A stretch of 8,199 bases of DNA from an uncultured Actinomyces sp. (GCA_938028585.1 CALIZH010000039.1:1-8199); one strand, 5' to 3'; shown: positions 1 to 7,407, counted from the stretch's first letter. Notes: generated by a model from the letters alone, not told the origin. A program made the numbers and translations.

Positions 1-1
1 C

Positions 2-1885
2 TCCGATGGCCTCTTCGTTTTTATGGGGAAGTCTTCTGCATCAATGCCTTCCATCGGTGACTGTGTTGTCGTCAAAGGCAAGGTTGCTGAATACGCGGGT
101 GTCAAGAATGAAACCGCCTCAACCCAGAGTCTGACTCAACTGCTTCCACAAACGATCACAGCAGTTAGCGGATGCGATCCCGTTAAACCCACGGAACTGA
201 GCGGTGTGCCGACTCAAAACCAGATGGAAGCGCTTGAATCCATGCTGGTTCTGCCCAAGGACACGTGGACAATTACCGATAACTACAAGACGAACCGCTT
301 CGGGACGCTTTCGCTGACTCCTGGAACCGAGGTTTTGCGTACCGCGACCGACGTTGTTGCCCCCGGTGCCGCTGCGCAAGCCTACGAGGCCGAAAACGCC
401 GCTAAAACGATTGATCTGGACGACGCCTCGACCACAGACCTGACGAACTTCAAGCAAAACGGGCACAAAGAGCGCTACGCCTACTTGGCGAACGGAGCAC
501 CTGCTCGCGTGGGCTACCACGTCACCTTCACCAAACCCGTTGTCTTGGAATCACGCTTTGGAAGCTTCGTTTTCCAGCCCACACAGATGACCGCTGGTTA
601 CCCCGATCGTTCCCCGGTCACCATCACGGGGGAGCGTCCAGCTGTTCCAGCAGTGAGCGGTGATACCAAGGTCGCAACCTTCAACGTTCTCAACTACTTC
701 TCTGATCTGGGTGAAAATGAACCCGGATGCAAGGGCTACGAAGACCGCAACCACAAGTACGTGACCGATAAGAACTGCAAGCTCCGCGGAGCTTGGTCAT
801 CGCAGGCTTTTGCGAACCAGCAGACCAAGATCGTTCAGGCGATTAATACGATCGATGCCGACGTTGTGGCACTGGAAGAAATCGAAAACCCCGTCGCATC
901 GGGTGTCAGCAATGACCGTGACGGTGCACTCAAGAGCCTCGTCAATGCACTCAATGCGGCTGCCGGATCCGAGGTCTGGGCCTATGTCCACAGCCCCTCA
1001 ACCGTTCCGGCAAACGAAGACGTCATCCGTATTGCCTTCATCTACAAGAAGGCAAAGATCGCCCCGGTCGGGGACTCCGTGATTTACGACGATCCGGCAT
1101 ACACGGGCCTCGCGCGTCAACCCCTGGCTCAAGAATTCAAGCCGATCACTGACGCAAACCACGAAGGAAAGGATTTCGTCGTTATTGCCAATCACTTTAA
1201 GTCGAAGGGTTCCGCGCCGAAGAACTTGTCCGGCGCAGAAGCCGCCGCAAATACAGACAATGGTGACGGGCAGGGGAACTCCAATGGAGTTCGCGTGAAG
1301 CAGGCCCGAGCACTTGCCACTTTTGCTCAGCGTTTCAATGGCACCCCGACTGTGCTTGTCGGTGACTTCAACGCCTATTCCAAGGAAGATCCGTTGAAGG
1401 TTCTCACCGATGCTGGATGGACCCACGAGTCAGGTCACGGCGACTCTTCCTACGTCTATGGTGGTCGCTCCGGATCGATGGACCACGTCTTTGCGAACTC
1501 TGCAGCACACCCGCTGATCACCGAGGTGAAGTCTTGGGCCGTGAACGCGCAAGAGAGCATTGCCTTCGAGTACTCGCGTGCCAACTACAACGCCTATTTG
1601 GCTTTCGAGGCCGATAACCCCTACCGCGCCTCGGACCACAATCCTGAAATTATCGGTTTGAATCTCATCACTCCGATCAACAACCCAAGTGTTGCACCGA
1701 CCAGCGAGCCTTCGGGGCAGGCCTCCACCTCCCCGAGCGCGCCCATGCAACCCACCCCGCAATCCGCAGCAACTCCGAAGCACTCCACTTTGGCCTCGAC
1801 CGGTGTCATGGGAAGCATTCCGCTGATTGCGGGAGCCCTGGCCCTGGCAGCAATCGGTTGCGCGCTGCGCCGTAAGACCCTCTGA
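2..1885 (+). CDS. Cell-wall-anchored extracellular nuclease, ExeM-like EEP fold (5' end missing)
   Basis: Predicted surface nuclease that cuts extracellular DNA and/or RNA. The frame is open to the window edge and the residues before the ATG at 23 (SDGLFVF) fit the OB-fold domain of ExeM-type nucleases, so that ATG is internal and the signal peptide lies upstream. Numbering from the ATG at 23: OB-fold remainder about 1-110, ExeM-type linker region 110-205, endonuclease/exonuclease/phosphatase domain 215-550. Active-site motifs are intact: FNVLNYF (220-226), LEEIEN (284-289), NHFKSKG (390-396), GDFNAY (447-452), MDH (486-488), SDHNP (537-541). A Pro/Ser/Thr-rich linker (about 555-588) leads to LASTG (590-594), a hydrophobic segment and the tail RRKTL, a sortase signal. 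The 5'-nucleotidase follows after 33 bases with no terminator, suggesting one operon. Family assignment is firm; DNA versus RNA preference is not visible. Confidence 0.9.
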   Translation, partial: SDGLFVFMGKSSASMPSIGDCVVVKGKVAEYAGVKNETASTQSLTQLLPQTITAVSGCDPVKPTELSGVPTQNQMEALESMLVLPKDTWTITDNYKTNRFGTLSLTPGTEVLRTATDVVAPGAAAQAYEAENAAKTIDLDDASTTDLTNFKQNGHKERYAYLANGAPARVGYHVTFTKPVVLESRFGSFVFQPTQMTAGYPDRSPVTITGERPAVPAVSGDTKVATFNVLNYFSDLGENEPGCKGYEDRNHKYVTDKNCKLRGAWSSQAFANQQTKIVQAINTIDADVVALEEIENPVASGVSNDRDGALKSLVNALNAAAGSEVWAYVHSPSTVPANEDVIRIAFIYKKAKIAPVGDSVIYDDPAYTGLARQPLAQEFKPITDANHEGKDFVVIANHFKSKGSAPKNLSGAEAAANTDNGDGQGNSNGVRVKQARALATFAQRFNGTPTVLVGDFNAYSKEDPLKVLTDAGWTHESGHGDSSYVYGGRSGSMDHVFANSAAHPLITEVKSWAVNAQESIAFEYSRANYNAYLAFEADNPYRASDHNPEIIGLNLITPINNPSVAPTSEPSGQASTSPSAPMQPTPQSAATPKHSTLASTGVMGSIPLIAGALALAAIGCALRRKTL

Positions 1886-1918
1886 CCCTCACCAACCATC
1901 ACGAGAGGAACACACAAT

Positions 1919-4219
1919 ATGTTCACCACTTCACGACGAGTGGCGATTGCAACCGGTGCGGCACTCGCGCTCTTTGCAACCCCGCTGACTGCGCTCGCGG
2001 AGCCTGCCAGCGACGCCACCCCTACGGCGGAAGCGAGCACCGAGGCTCCTGCCGCCACCCCCACTGCCGAGGCCTCGGCAAGCGAGGCGACTCCTGACCC
2101 GGCCCCCGCAGCCGGAACGGATCGCGGAGCTTCCGATATCGTCACCTTGGACCTGTACAACCTGACCGACGTGCACGGACACATTGAGCCGCAAAAGGAT
2201 CGCAAGACCAAGAAGATCAGCGAATCGGGTCTTCCGGCGATGAATTGCTACCTTAAGAAAGCAAAGGCGACGAATCCGAACTCAAGCTTCACCCTGTTGG
2301 GTGACAACATTGGTGCATCTCCCTACACTTCGGGTGCGCTGAAGGATAACCCGACCATCGAGGCCCTCAATACGATGCACCCCTTGGCATCGACCATGGG
2401 TAACCATGAGCTCGATATGGGGCAGGCTGTCTTCAAGCAGCGTGTTGATGGATCGAACCCCTCTGAGTTTGTTCAGACGAATTTCCCCTACCTGGCTGCA
2501 AACGTTGACGGAATGGGAACCTGGGGCTCGGGAACTCCTTACCTGGGAGAGTACAAGCTGTGGACCTCTCCCTCGGGAGTGACGGTTGCATTTATTGGTG
2601 CAATTGCTGGGGACGTGCCCTATAAGCTCAGCCCCGGAACCACTGCGGGTCTGACCTTCAACGATCCGATCGCCAAGATCAACACCCTGGCAAAGAAGCT
2701 CAAGCAGGATGGAACCGCACAGATCGTCATCGCCATGCTCGATGATGACGTGAAGAATAACTACCCGAAGATGAGCGCCGATGTTGACGGCCTCATGGGC
2801 GGTGACACGCACGTGCCTTACGAGTTCGACCACGTCGATTCGCCGGTCACGCTCACCTCTGCAAATCCGCTTCTCGCGGGTGTTGCCTCGGGTTCCTACA
2901 CGGATAACCTGGGCCTGATCCAGATCTCCTACGACACGGCGACCGGAAAGGTCGTTAAGGCCGATACCAAGCTGATCCCCGCTGCAACCGTATACGAATG
3001 CGGTGAAGACCCCGAGACAAAGGCCGTCGTGACCCGCGCGCAGCAGGCCTCGGCAGTTGCCGGCGCTAAGGTTGTCGCACGAGGCTACACCGAGAGCTTC
3101 CACCGCGGTATTTTCGAGGCCCCCGATGGAAGCATCGAAAAGGGCGGTAACCGCGGCATCGAATCGACGCTGGGTAACCTTGCGGCCGACGCGATGCGTG
3201 AAACTATTCGCACATCCGATGGAAAGCCTGTTGATATCGGCATGATCAATGCCGGTGGTTTGCGTGCGGATCTTGAACCCGGTAGCAATGGCACCATCAC
3301 CTACAAGCAGAGCTACGATGTCATGCCCTTCTCGAACGAGCTGGGATACGTAACCATCAAGGGCTCTGATGTGAAGGACGCTCTGGAAGAACAGTGGAAG
3401 ACGAACCTGAACTCTCAGAACTCGCGCCCGCTGCTCAAGCTTGGCCTGTCGAAGAATGTTCAGTACACCTACGATGCCTCGAAGCCTTACGGCGAGCGCA
3501 TTACCTCGCTGCTGGTCAATGGTGCACCCATTGATATGAACAAGGAGTACACGGTTGGATCCGTTACCTTCCTTCTCGCAGGCGGTGACACCTTCCCGGC
3601 GCTGACCCGTGGGACAAAGACGGTTTTGGGTAACCTCGACCGCGATAAGTTCAACGAGTACCTGGGTGCACACAACGGAATTAAGGCCGCCACCCTCAAG
3701 CAGGCAATCGGCGTGACGCTCCCGAGCGATACGCTTACTCCCGATCAGGAATTCACGGTGCCTTTGCGCGGCCTGTCCTTCTCCGAGGGCCCCGGAAAGA
3801 CCCAGAATGTCAAGGTCTCCTTCGGATCGGTTGTCGCCAGCGCAAGTGTCGATAACTCGCTGCGTGAATTGCATGCCTCTGACGAGGCCTCGGTCATCAC
3901 GACTGATGGTGCAGGTCAGGCAACTCTGAAGGCCTCGCTGCCGATGTCGGTGTGCGCCGCCAAGCCCGAAGGGGGAGTGCTCTCCCTGCCCGTCACCGTT
4001 GAGACCGACTTTGGAACCGTTGTTCCCGAGGCCGCAGGTTTGACCGTGTCGGTGGCGTGCCCCGTCGCTCAGCAGCCTGCGACAACAAACACCGCGGTGA
4101 ACCCGAAGGCCCCGAAGGGCAAGAAGCTTGCGAAGACCGGTTCCGTAGCTGGAATTGCAGTCTTGGCCGCTCTGGCCTTGGGTGGTGCAGGGGTTGCTCT
4201 GCGTCGCAAGAAGAACTGA
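1919..4219 (+). CDS. Cell-wall-anchored 5'-nucleotidase (UshA-type metallophosphatase)
   Basis: Predicted surface enzyme releasing phosphate from nucleoside 5'-phosphates, leaving nucleosides for uptake. The start is supported by AGAGGAA 8 bases upstream and by a signal peptide (residues 1-27, cleavage after ALA). A low-complexity Ala/Thr/Glu stretch follows. The calcineurin-like domain (about 78-350) shows DVHGH (84-88), GDN (128-130) and GNHELD (161-166, including the His/Asp dyad H163/D166). The C-terminal substrate domain (about 389-600) shows GNLAADAMRE (from 419), NAGGLRADL (444-452) and GGDTF (555-559). An Ig-like region (about 603-715) follows, with C679 and C714 a plausible disulfide; C110 and C361 are the only other cysteines. 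LAKTG (737-741), a hydrophobic span and RRKKN form the sortase signal. Odd: two usual metal-ligand histidines read as Asp (D275 in LDDDV, D296 in GGDTH). It could instead act on UDP-sugars or cyclic nucleotides. Confidence 0.92.
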   Translation: MFTTSRRVAIATGAALALFATPLTALAEPASDATPTAEASTEAPAATPTAEASASEATPDPAPAAGTDRGASDIVTLDLYNLTDVHGHIEPQKDRKTKKISESGLPAMNCYLKKAKATNPNSSFTLLGDNIGASPYTSGALKDNPTIEALNTMHPLASTMGNHELDMGQAVFKQRVDGSNPSEFVQTNFPYLAANVDGMGTWGSGTPYLGEYKLWTSPSGVTVAFIGAIAGDVPYKLSPGTTAGLTFNDPIAKINTLAKKLKQDGTAQIVIAMLDDDVKNNYPKMSADVDGLMGGDTHVPYEFDHVDSPVTLTSANPLLAGVASGSYTDNLGLIQISYDTATGKVVKADTKLIPAATVYECGEDPETKAVVTRAQQASAVAGAKVVARGYTESFHRGIFEAPDGSIEKGGNRGIESTLGNLAADAMRETIRTSDGKPVDIGMINAGGLRADLEPGSNGTITYKQSYDVMPFSNELGYVTIKGSDVKDALEEQWKTNLNSQNSRPLLKLGLSKNVQYTYDASKPYGERITSLLVNGAPIDMNKEYTVGSVTFLLAGGDTFPALTRGTKTVLGNLDRDKFNEYLGAHNGIKAATLKQAIGVTLPSDTLTPDQEFTVPLRGLSFSEGPGKTQNVKVSFGSVVASASVDNSLRELHASDEASVITTDGAGQATLKASLPMSVCAAKPEGGVLSLPVTVETDFGTVVPEAAGLTVSVACPVAQQPATTNTAVNPKAPKGKKLAKTGSVAGIAVLAALALGGAGVALRRKKN

Positions 4220-4272
4220 AACGGAAGCTGTACTCATGAGGATCTCAATCTGATTGAGCACTGAATCCGCAC

Positions 4273-4315
4273 GTGGGTGGCGTGGCCGTATGGCTGTGCC
4301 ACCCACTGTGTTTGT
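4273..4315 (+). terminator. Probable terminator after the nuclease/5'-nucleotidase pair
   Basis: A perfect 9-bp stem (GTGGGTGGC at 4273-4281 with GCCACCCAC at 4298-4306) can be continued inward by three G-U and three G-C pairs to a GTAT loop, giving about 15 continuous pairs. It is followed by the T-rich but interrupted TGTGTTTGT. It lies 53 bases after the nucleotidase stop and before the lipoprotein promoter region, as expected for the end of the first transcription unit. The broken T tract makes efficiency uncertain. Confidence 0.7.
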
Positions 4316-4480
4316 CAGCTGTGTCAATTTGAGAGTGTTTGCCTGCGAAGCTTTGGTGGCTTTTATGCAAGTGTGCCCATATGTTGAGAGGGCAACTGTG
4401 ATTCAGAAATGAATAATTACTGCATTTATGCGGAAAAGATGAGTTTTATAGATTCGTTATCGAGCTGTATCCAATCCGCC

Positions 4481-4509
4481 TTGACACGCCTAATTGTGAC
4501 GGGTGAAAC
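4481..4509 (+). promoter_or_regulatory. Candidate sigma-70-type promoter for the nucleoside-binding lipoprotein
   Basis: A perfect -35 hexamer TTGACA lies at 4481-4486. With a 17-base spacer the -10 position is TGAAAC (4504-4509), only 3 of 6 matches to TATAAT, so the -10 is weak; an 18-base spacer gives GAAACT, no better. Upstream sequence (4400-4465) is AT-rich. Transcription would begin near 4516, leaving a leader of about 125 bases before the ATG at 4643. A weak -10 would fit activator control, but no activator site is identified. Confidence 0.45.
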
Positions 4510-4583
4510 TCATTAGTGGGCGTCAACGCAGCACACTTATGCGTTCTCGCAAGCGGTGATGCATGTGCCCATTCTGGGTCTCA

Positions 4584-4607
4584 TCGCATCCTCGCATCTA
4601 TCCATCC
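4584..4607 (+). repeat. Short 8-base imperfect tandem repeat in the lipoprotein leader
   Basis: Units TCGCATCC (4584-4591) and TCGCATCT (4592-4599) are followed by a weaker third copy ATCCATCC (4600-4607, 5 of 8 matches). The tract lies 22 bases before the ribosome binding site. GATGC at 4558-4562 and GGATG at 4610-4614 could pair with copies of GCATC or CATCC, so it may take part in leader folding. It may equally be chance. Confidence 0.35.
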
Positions 4608-4628
4608 CTGGATGTACACAACCTATGT

Positions 4629-4636
4629 GGAGGAAA
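4629..4636 (+). promoter_or_regulatory. Ribosome binding site fixing the lipoprotein start at 4643
   Basis: GGAGGAAA, a strong Shine-Dalgarno match, lies 6 bases before the ATG at 4643. It decides against the in-frame upstream ATG at 4556, which would place 29 non-signal residues before the lipoprotein signal peptide. Confidence 0.85.
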
Positions 4637-4642
4637 TACAGC

Positions 4643-5740
4643 ATGAAGACCCTCACCAAATTTGTTGCGGTCGCTGGTGTCGCAACTCTCGCGCTGACCG
4701 CGTGCTCATCCGGCCAGAAGGCCTCGTCAGAATCTAGCTCCGACGCAGCATCGAAGGGCGCAAGCTTCAAGGCCTGCGCTGTTTCGGACGCAGGCGGTTG
4801 GGACGACAAGTCCTTCAACGAGTCCGCATACAACGGTCTGAAGAGCGCACAGTCCAAGCTCGGTATTCAGATCAGCACGGCAGAGTCTTCCTCCACGGCA
4901 GACTTCGCGCCCAACACCCAATCCATGGTTTCCGATGGCTGCAACCTGATCATCGGCGTTGGCTTCAACCTCGAGAAGGCGCTCCACGCCTCTGCAAATG
5001 AGAATAAGGATGTTCACTACGCACTGGTTGACTCCTCCTTCTCGGATGATTCCAACAAGACCGTCACCGTCGAGAACGCACGCCCACTGCTCTTCAACAC
5101 CGCTGAAGCCGCCTACCTTGCGGGTTATGCCGCAGCAGGCATGACCAAGACCGGCAAGGTTGCCACCTTCGGTGGTATCCAGATTCCTTCGGTTACCGTC
5201 TTCATGGACGGCTTTGCCGATGGCGTTGCCGCCTACAACAAGGCCAAGGGCACCAATGTCCAGGTCCTCGGTTGGGATAAGGCAACTCAGAACGGCTCCT
5301 TCACCCAGTCCTTCGATGACCAGGCACTGGGCAAGCAGCAGGCACAGCAGTTCATCGACCAGGGCGCTGACATCATCATGCCCGTCGCAGGTCCCGTGGG
5401 CCTGGGCGCAGCAGCAGCTGCACAGGCTGATGGCAAGACCTACATCATCGGTGTTGACTCCGACTGGTACCAATCTGCCCCCGACTACAAGTCGATCGTT
5501 CTGACCTCGGTCATGAAGGAAATTGGTGCTTCGGTTGAGCAGGCCATCACGGACTCCGTGAACGGCAAGTTCACTGCAACCCCCTACGTGGGCACCCTGG
5601 AGAACGGTGGCGTTTCCATCGCTCCCTTCCACGATTTCGACTCCAAGGTTCCCTCGGATCTGAAGGATGAGCTGACCAAGCTCACCGATCAGATCAAGAA
5701 GGGCGAGCTGAAGGTTGAGTCCGCAAACTCCCCGAAGTGA
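4643..5740 (+). CDS. BMP/PnrA-family nucleoside-binding lipoprotein of an ABC transporter
   Basis: Predicted substrate-binding lipoprotein, tethered outside the membrane, that captures nucleosides and delivers them to the ABC transporter encoded downstream. The 365-residue product begins with a short basic and hydrophobic signal ending in the lipobox LTAC (18-21), so C21 would be lipidated. A Ser-rich linker follows. The BMP domain (about 36-355) carries family landmarks: DAGGWDDKSFNESAYNGL (49-66), GGIQIPSV (177-184), MDGF (188-191) and GVDSDWY (270-276), the last around the Asp-containing ligand-site strand of PnrA-like proteins. Length matches the family. It probably has its own promoter in the long upstream gap, and a strong terminator follows, so it may be made in excess over the transporter core. 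Members bind purine and/or pyrimidine nucleosides; exact specificity cannot be read here. Confidence 0.93.
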   Translation: MKTLTKFVAVAGVATLALTACSSGQKASSESSSDAASKGASFKACAVSDAGGWDDKSFNESAYNGLKSAQSKLGIQISTAESSSTADFAPNTQSMVSDGCNLIIGVGFNLEKALHASANENKDVHYALVDSSFSDDSNKTVTVENARPLLFNTAEAAYLAGYAAAGMTKTGKVATFGGIQIPSVTVFMDGFADGVAAYNKAKGTNVQVLGWDKATQNGSFTQSFDDQALGKQQAQQFIDQGADIIMPVAGPVGLGAAAAAQADGKTYIIGVDSDWYQSAPDYKSIVLTSVMKEIGASVEQAITDSVNGKFTATPYVGTLENGGVSIAPFHDFDSKVPSDLKDELTKLTDQIKKGELKVESANSPK

Positions 5741-5756
5741 CGCGGAAATTTTAGGC

Positions 5757-5796
5757 TGGGGCGCGGTGGTTTTCGACCATCGCGCCCCACTTTTTT
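5757..5796 (+). terminator. Strong intrinsic terminator between binding protein and ABC ATPase
   Basis: Left arm 5758-5770 and right arm 5776-5788 form a 13-bp stem (12 Watson-Crick pairs and one G-U) around the loop TTTCG; T5757 with A5789 adds a pair. Six T residues follow at 5791-5796. It begins 16 bases after the lipoprotein stop codon and lies inside what is otherwise a transporter operon. Partial read-through would give more binding protein than ATPase and permease, a common arrangement in ABC importers. Confidence 0.93.
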
Positions 5797-5829
5797 CGGC
5801 TATCCTGAAACGGGAGCTCGACCACGCAG

Positions 5830-5835
5830 AAGGGG
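5830..5835 (+). promoter_or_regulatory. Ribosome binding site supporting the GTG start at 5845
   Basis: AAGGGG lies 9 bases before the GTG at 5845. No ATG occurs in this frame between here and the first conserved ATPase residues, so GTG is the best start. The G run and the following CGC repeat the left arm of the upstream terminator hairpin. Confidence 0.7.
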
Positions 5836-5844
5836 CGCAGTAGA

Positions 5845-7407
5845 GTGAAATTGGAGCTGAAGGGGATCACCAAACGTTTCGGTCCTCTGGTCGCAAATAA
5901 CGACATCAACCTGACAATTGAAGAAGGCCACATTCACGCACTTCTCGGTGAAAATGGAGCGGGTAAATCAACGTTGATGAACGTGCTCTACGGCCTTCAC
6001 CAGCCCGATGAAGGTGAAATCCTCATCGATGGAAAGCCTGTTCACTTCGATGGCCCCGGTGATGCGGTTGCAGCCGGCATCGGTATGGTTCACCAGCACT
6101 TCATGCTGATCCCAGTTTTCACTGTTGCAGAATCAATCGCACTGGGTTTTGAACCGACCAAGGCAAGCGGCTTGATTGATCTTGCTCAAGCACGCAAGAC
6201 CGTTAAAGAGGTTTCAGCGCGATTTGGTTTCGATCTTGATCCCGATGCGCTCATTGAAGATCTCTCGGTCGGCGCCCAGCAGCGAGTCGAAATCGTTAAA
6301 GCGCTCTCGCGCCAGGCAAAGGTCCTCATTCTTGATGAGCCAACGGCAGTGCTCACGCCTCAAGAAACTGACGAACTCATGGCCATCATGCGTCAGCTTG
6401 CCGACGCGGGGACTTCGATTGTCTTCATCACTCACAAGCTTCGCGAAGTTCGAGCCGTTGCAGATGAAATTACCGTGATTCGACGCGGTACCGTTGTCGG
6501 CGAAGCCTCTCCGCAAGATTCTGAATCAGAACTGGCGAATAAGATGGTCGGCCGCTCCGTCATGATGCGCGTCCAAAAGGCTCCCGCAGCGCCCACCGGT
6601 GGGGGATTGGAATTCAAAGAGATCTCCATGCTTTCGCCCCAGGGGGTTCCGCTTCTTGACCATGTCTCCTTCGCGGTAGAGCGCGGCGAAATCGTCGCCG
6701 TCGCGGGCGTGCAGGGCAATGGCCAGACCGAATTGGCGCAAAGCGTTTTGGGTCTGTGCACCCCTGATTCCGGTGAAATTCTTCTTGAAGGCGAAGATAT
6801 TTCCCACGCGGGTCCTCGTAAGTCTTTGGACGCCGGTGTTGGCTTCATTCCCGAAGACCGATCGACCGATGGCATTATTTCTACTTTCTCCGTCGCTGAG
6901 AACTTGATTTTGGACCAGTACAAGGATTCCTCCTTTGCATCGGGCCCAATGCTCAAGTTGGGGGCCATTGCACAGAATGCGCGCGATAAAGAGCAGGAAT
7001 TCGATATTCGTTTGACCTCAATCAACGACCCGATTTCCTCGCTTTCGGGTGGAAATCAGCAGAAGGTTGTTGTCGCGCGTGAGATGTCAAAGGACCTCAA
7101 CCTGCTTGTCGCGAACCAGCCGACCCGCGGTGTGGATGTTGGTTCTATCGAATTCATTCACAAGCGCATTGTTGAGGTGCGCGACCAGAACATTCCCGTC
7201 CTTCTGATCTCATCGGAATTGGACGAAGTGATCTCGCTGGCCGATCGCATTGTCGTCATGTACCGAGGCCGCGTGATGGGGGTTGTTCCCGCGGACACCC
7301 CGCGTGATGTTCTTGGTTTGATGATGGCTGGTGTTCCCTATGACGAGGCCGTAGAAGGCGTGCACGAAAACGCTGAGGTTTCGGATTCACACGTGGAGGA
7401 GAACTGA
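5845..7407 (+). CDS. Nucleoside ABC importer ATP-binding protein with two ABC domains
   Basis: Predicted cytoplasmic ATPase powering nucleoside import (YufO/RbsA-like double nucleotide-binding protein), 520 residues, GTG start. Domain 1 is canonical: Walker A GENGAGKST (35-43), signature LSVGAQQR (140-147), Walker B LILDEPT (161-167) and switch H197 in ITHKL. Domain 2 is degenerate in the way usual for this family: Walker A GVQGNGQTE (288-296) lacks the Lys, Walker B reads ANQPT (423-427) without the Asp-Glu pair, and the switch is Ser (ISSELDE, from 455), while its signature LSGGNQQK (400-407) is kept. So one of the two ATP sites should do most hydrolysis. The stop codon overlaps the permease start by one base, implying translational coupling. 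It follows the BMP lipoprotein, which favours nucleosides over sugars as substrate. Confidence 0.94.
   Translation: MKLELKGITKRFGPLVANNDINLTIEEGHIHALLGENGAGKSTLMNVLYGLHQPDEGEILIDGKPVHFDGPGDAVAAGIGMVHQHFMLIPVFTVAESIALGFEPTKASGLIDLAQARKTVKEVSARFGFDLDPDALIEDLSVGAQQRVEIVKALSRQAKVLILDEPTAVLTPQETDELMAIMRQLADAGTSIVFITHKLREVRAVADEITVIRRGTVVGEASPQDSESELANKMVGRSVMMRVQKAPAAPTGGGLEFKEISMLSPQGVPLLDHVSFAVERGEIVAVAGVQGNGQTELAQSVLGLCTPDSGEILLEGEDISHAGPRKSLDAGVGFIPEDRSTDGIISTFSVAENLILDQYKDSSFASGPMLKLGAIAQNARDKEQEFDIRLTSINDPISSLSGGNQQKVVVAREMSKDLNLLVANQPTRGVDVGSIEFIHKRIVEVRDQNIPVLLISSELDEVISLADRIVVMYRGRVMGVVPADTPRDVLGLMMAGVPYDEAVEGVHENAEVSDSHVEEN

Larger units (their letters stand above)
4316..4642 (+). other. 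AT-richer intergenic and leader region of the transporter operon
   Basis: No convincing gene is present here. By hand count bases 4381-4440 are about 35% GC and 4441-4500 about 43%, clearly lower than the neighbouring genes, as is common around promoters. The region holds the candidate promoter at 4481-4509, a small hairpin TGCG-TTCT-CGCA (4540-4551) enclosed by GCACA (4531-4535) and TGTGC (4564-4568), an 8-base imperfect repeat (4584-4607) and the lipoprotein ribosome binding site. No match to the purine riboswitch core was recognised by eye. Confidence 0.5.

Noticed and set aside
23..25. ATG at 23 as the true start of the nuclease
   Set aside because: The frame is open to the window edge with family-like residues before it, there is no ribosome binding site, and no signal peptide follows although the protein has a sortase signal.
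1430..1783. 117-codon - strand frame across the nuclease 3' end
   Set aside because: Overlaps the EEP active site, linker and sortase signal of the + strand gene and has no recognisable motif.
4244..4258. Small hairpin CTCAAT-CTG-ATTGAG after the 5'-nucleotidase
   Set aside because: Only 6 AT-rich pairs and no T tract; the hairpin at 4273-4306 is a much better terminator.
2282..4327. 681-codon open frame on the - strand opposite the 5'-nucleotidase
   Set aside because: Its protein shows no recognisable domain, while the + strand frame carries clear metallophosphatase and nucleotidase motifs. Long antisense frames are expected opposite GC-biased codons.
4556..4642. Upstream in-frame ATG extending the lipoprotein by 29 residues
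   Set aside because: The extension lacks a ribosome binding site and would bury the signal peptide; GGAGGAAA before 4643 and the lipobox at residues 18-21 fix the later start.
4316..4642. Purine (guanine/adenine) riboswitch before the nucleoside importer
   Set aside because: Searched for by eye because the context suggested it; the conserved core and paired loops were not found. A covariance-model search would be decisive.
4727..5632. 301-codon open frame on the - strand opposite the BMP lipoprotein
   Set aside because: Low-complexity Gly/Val/Cys-rich product without family motifs, lying wholly inside the recognisable lipoprotein gene.
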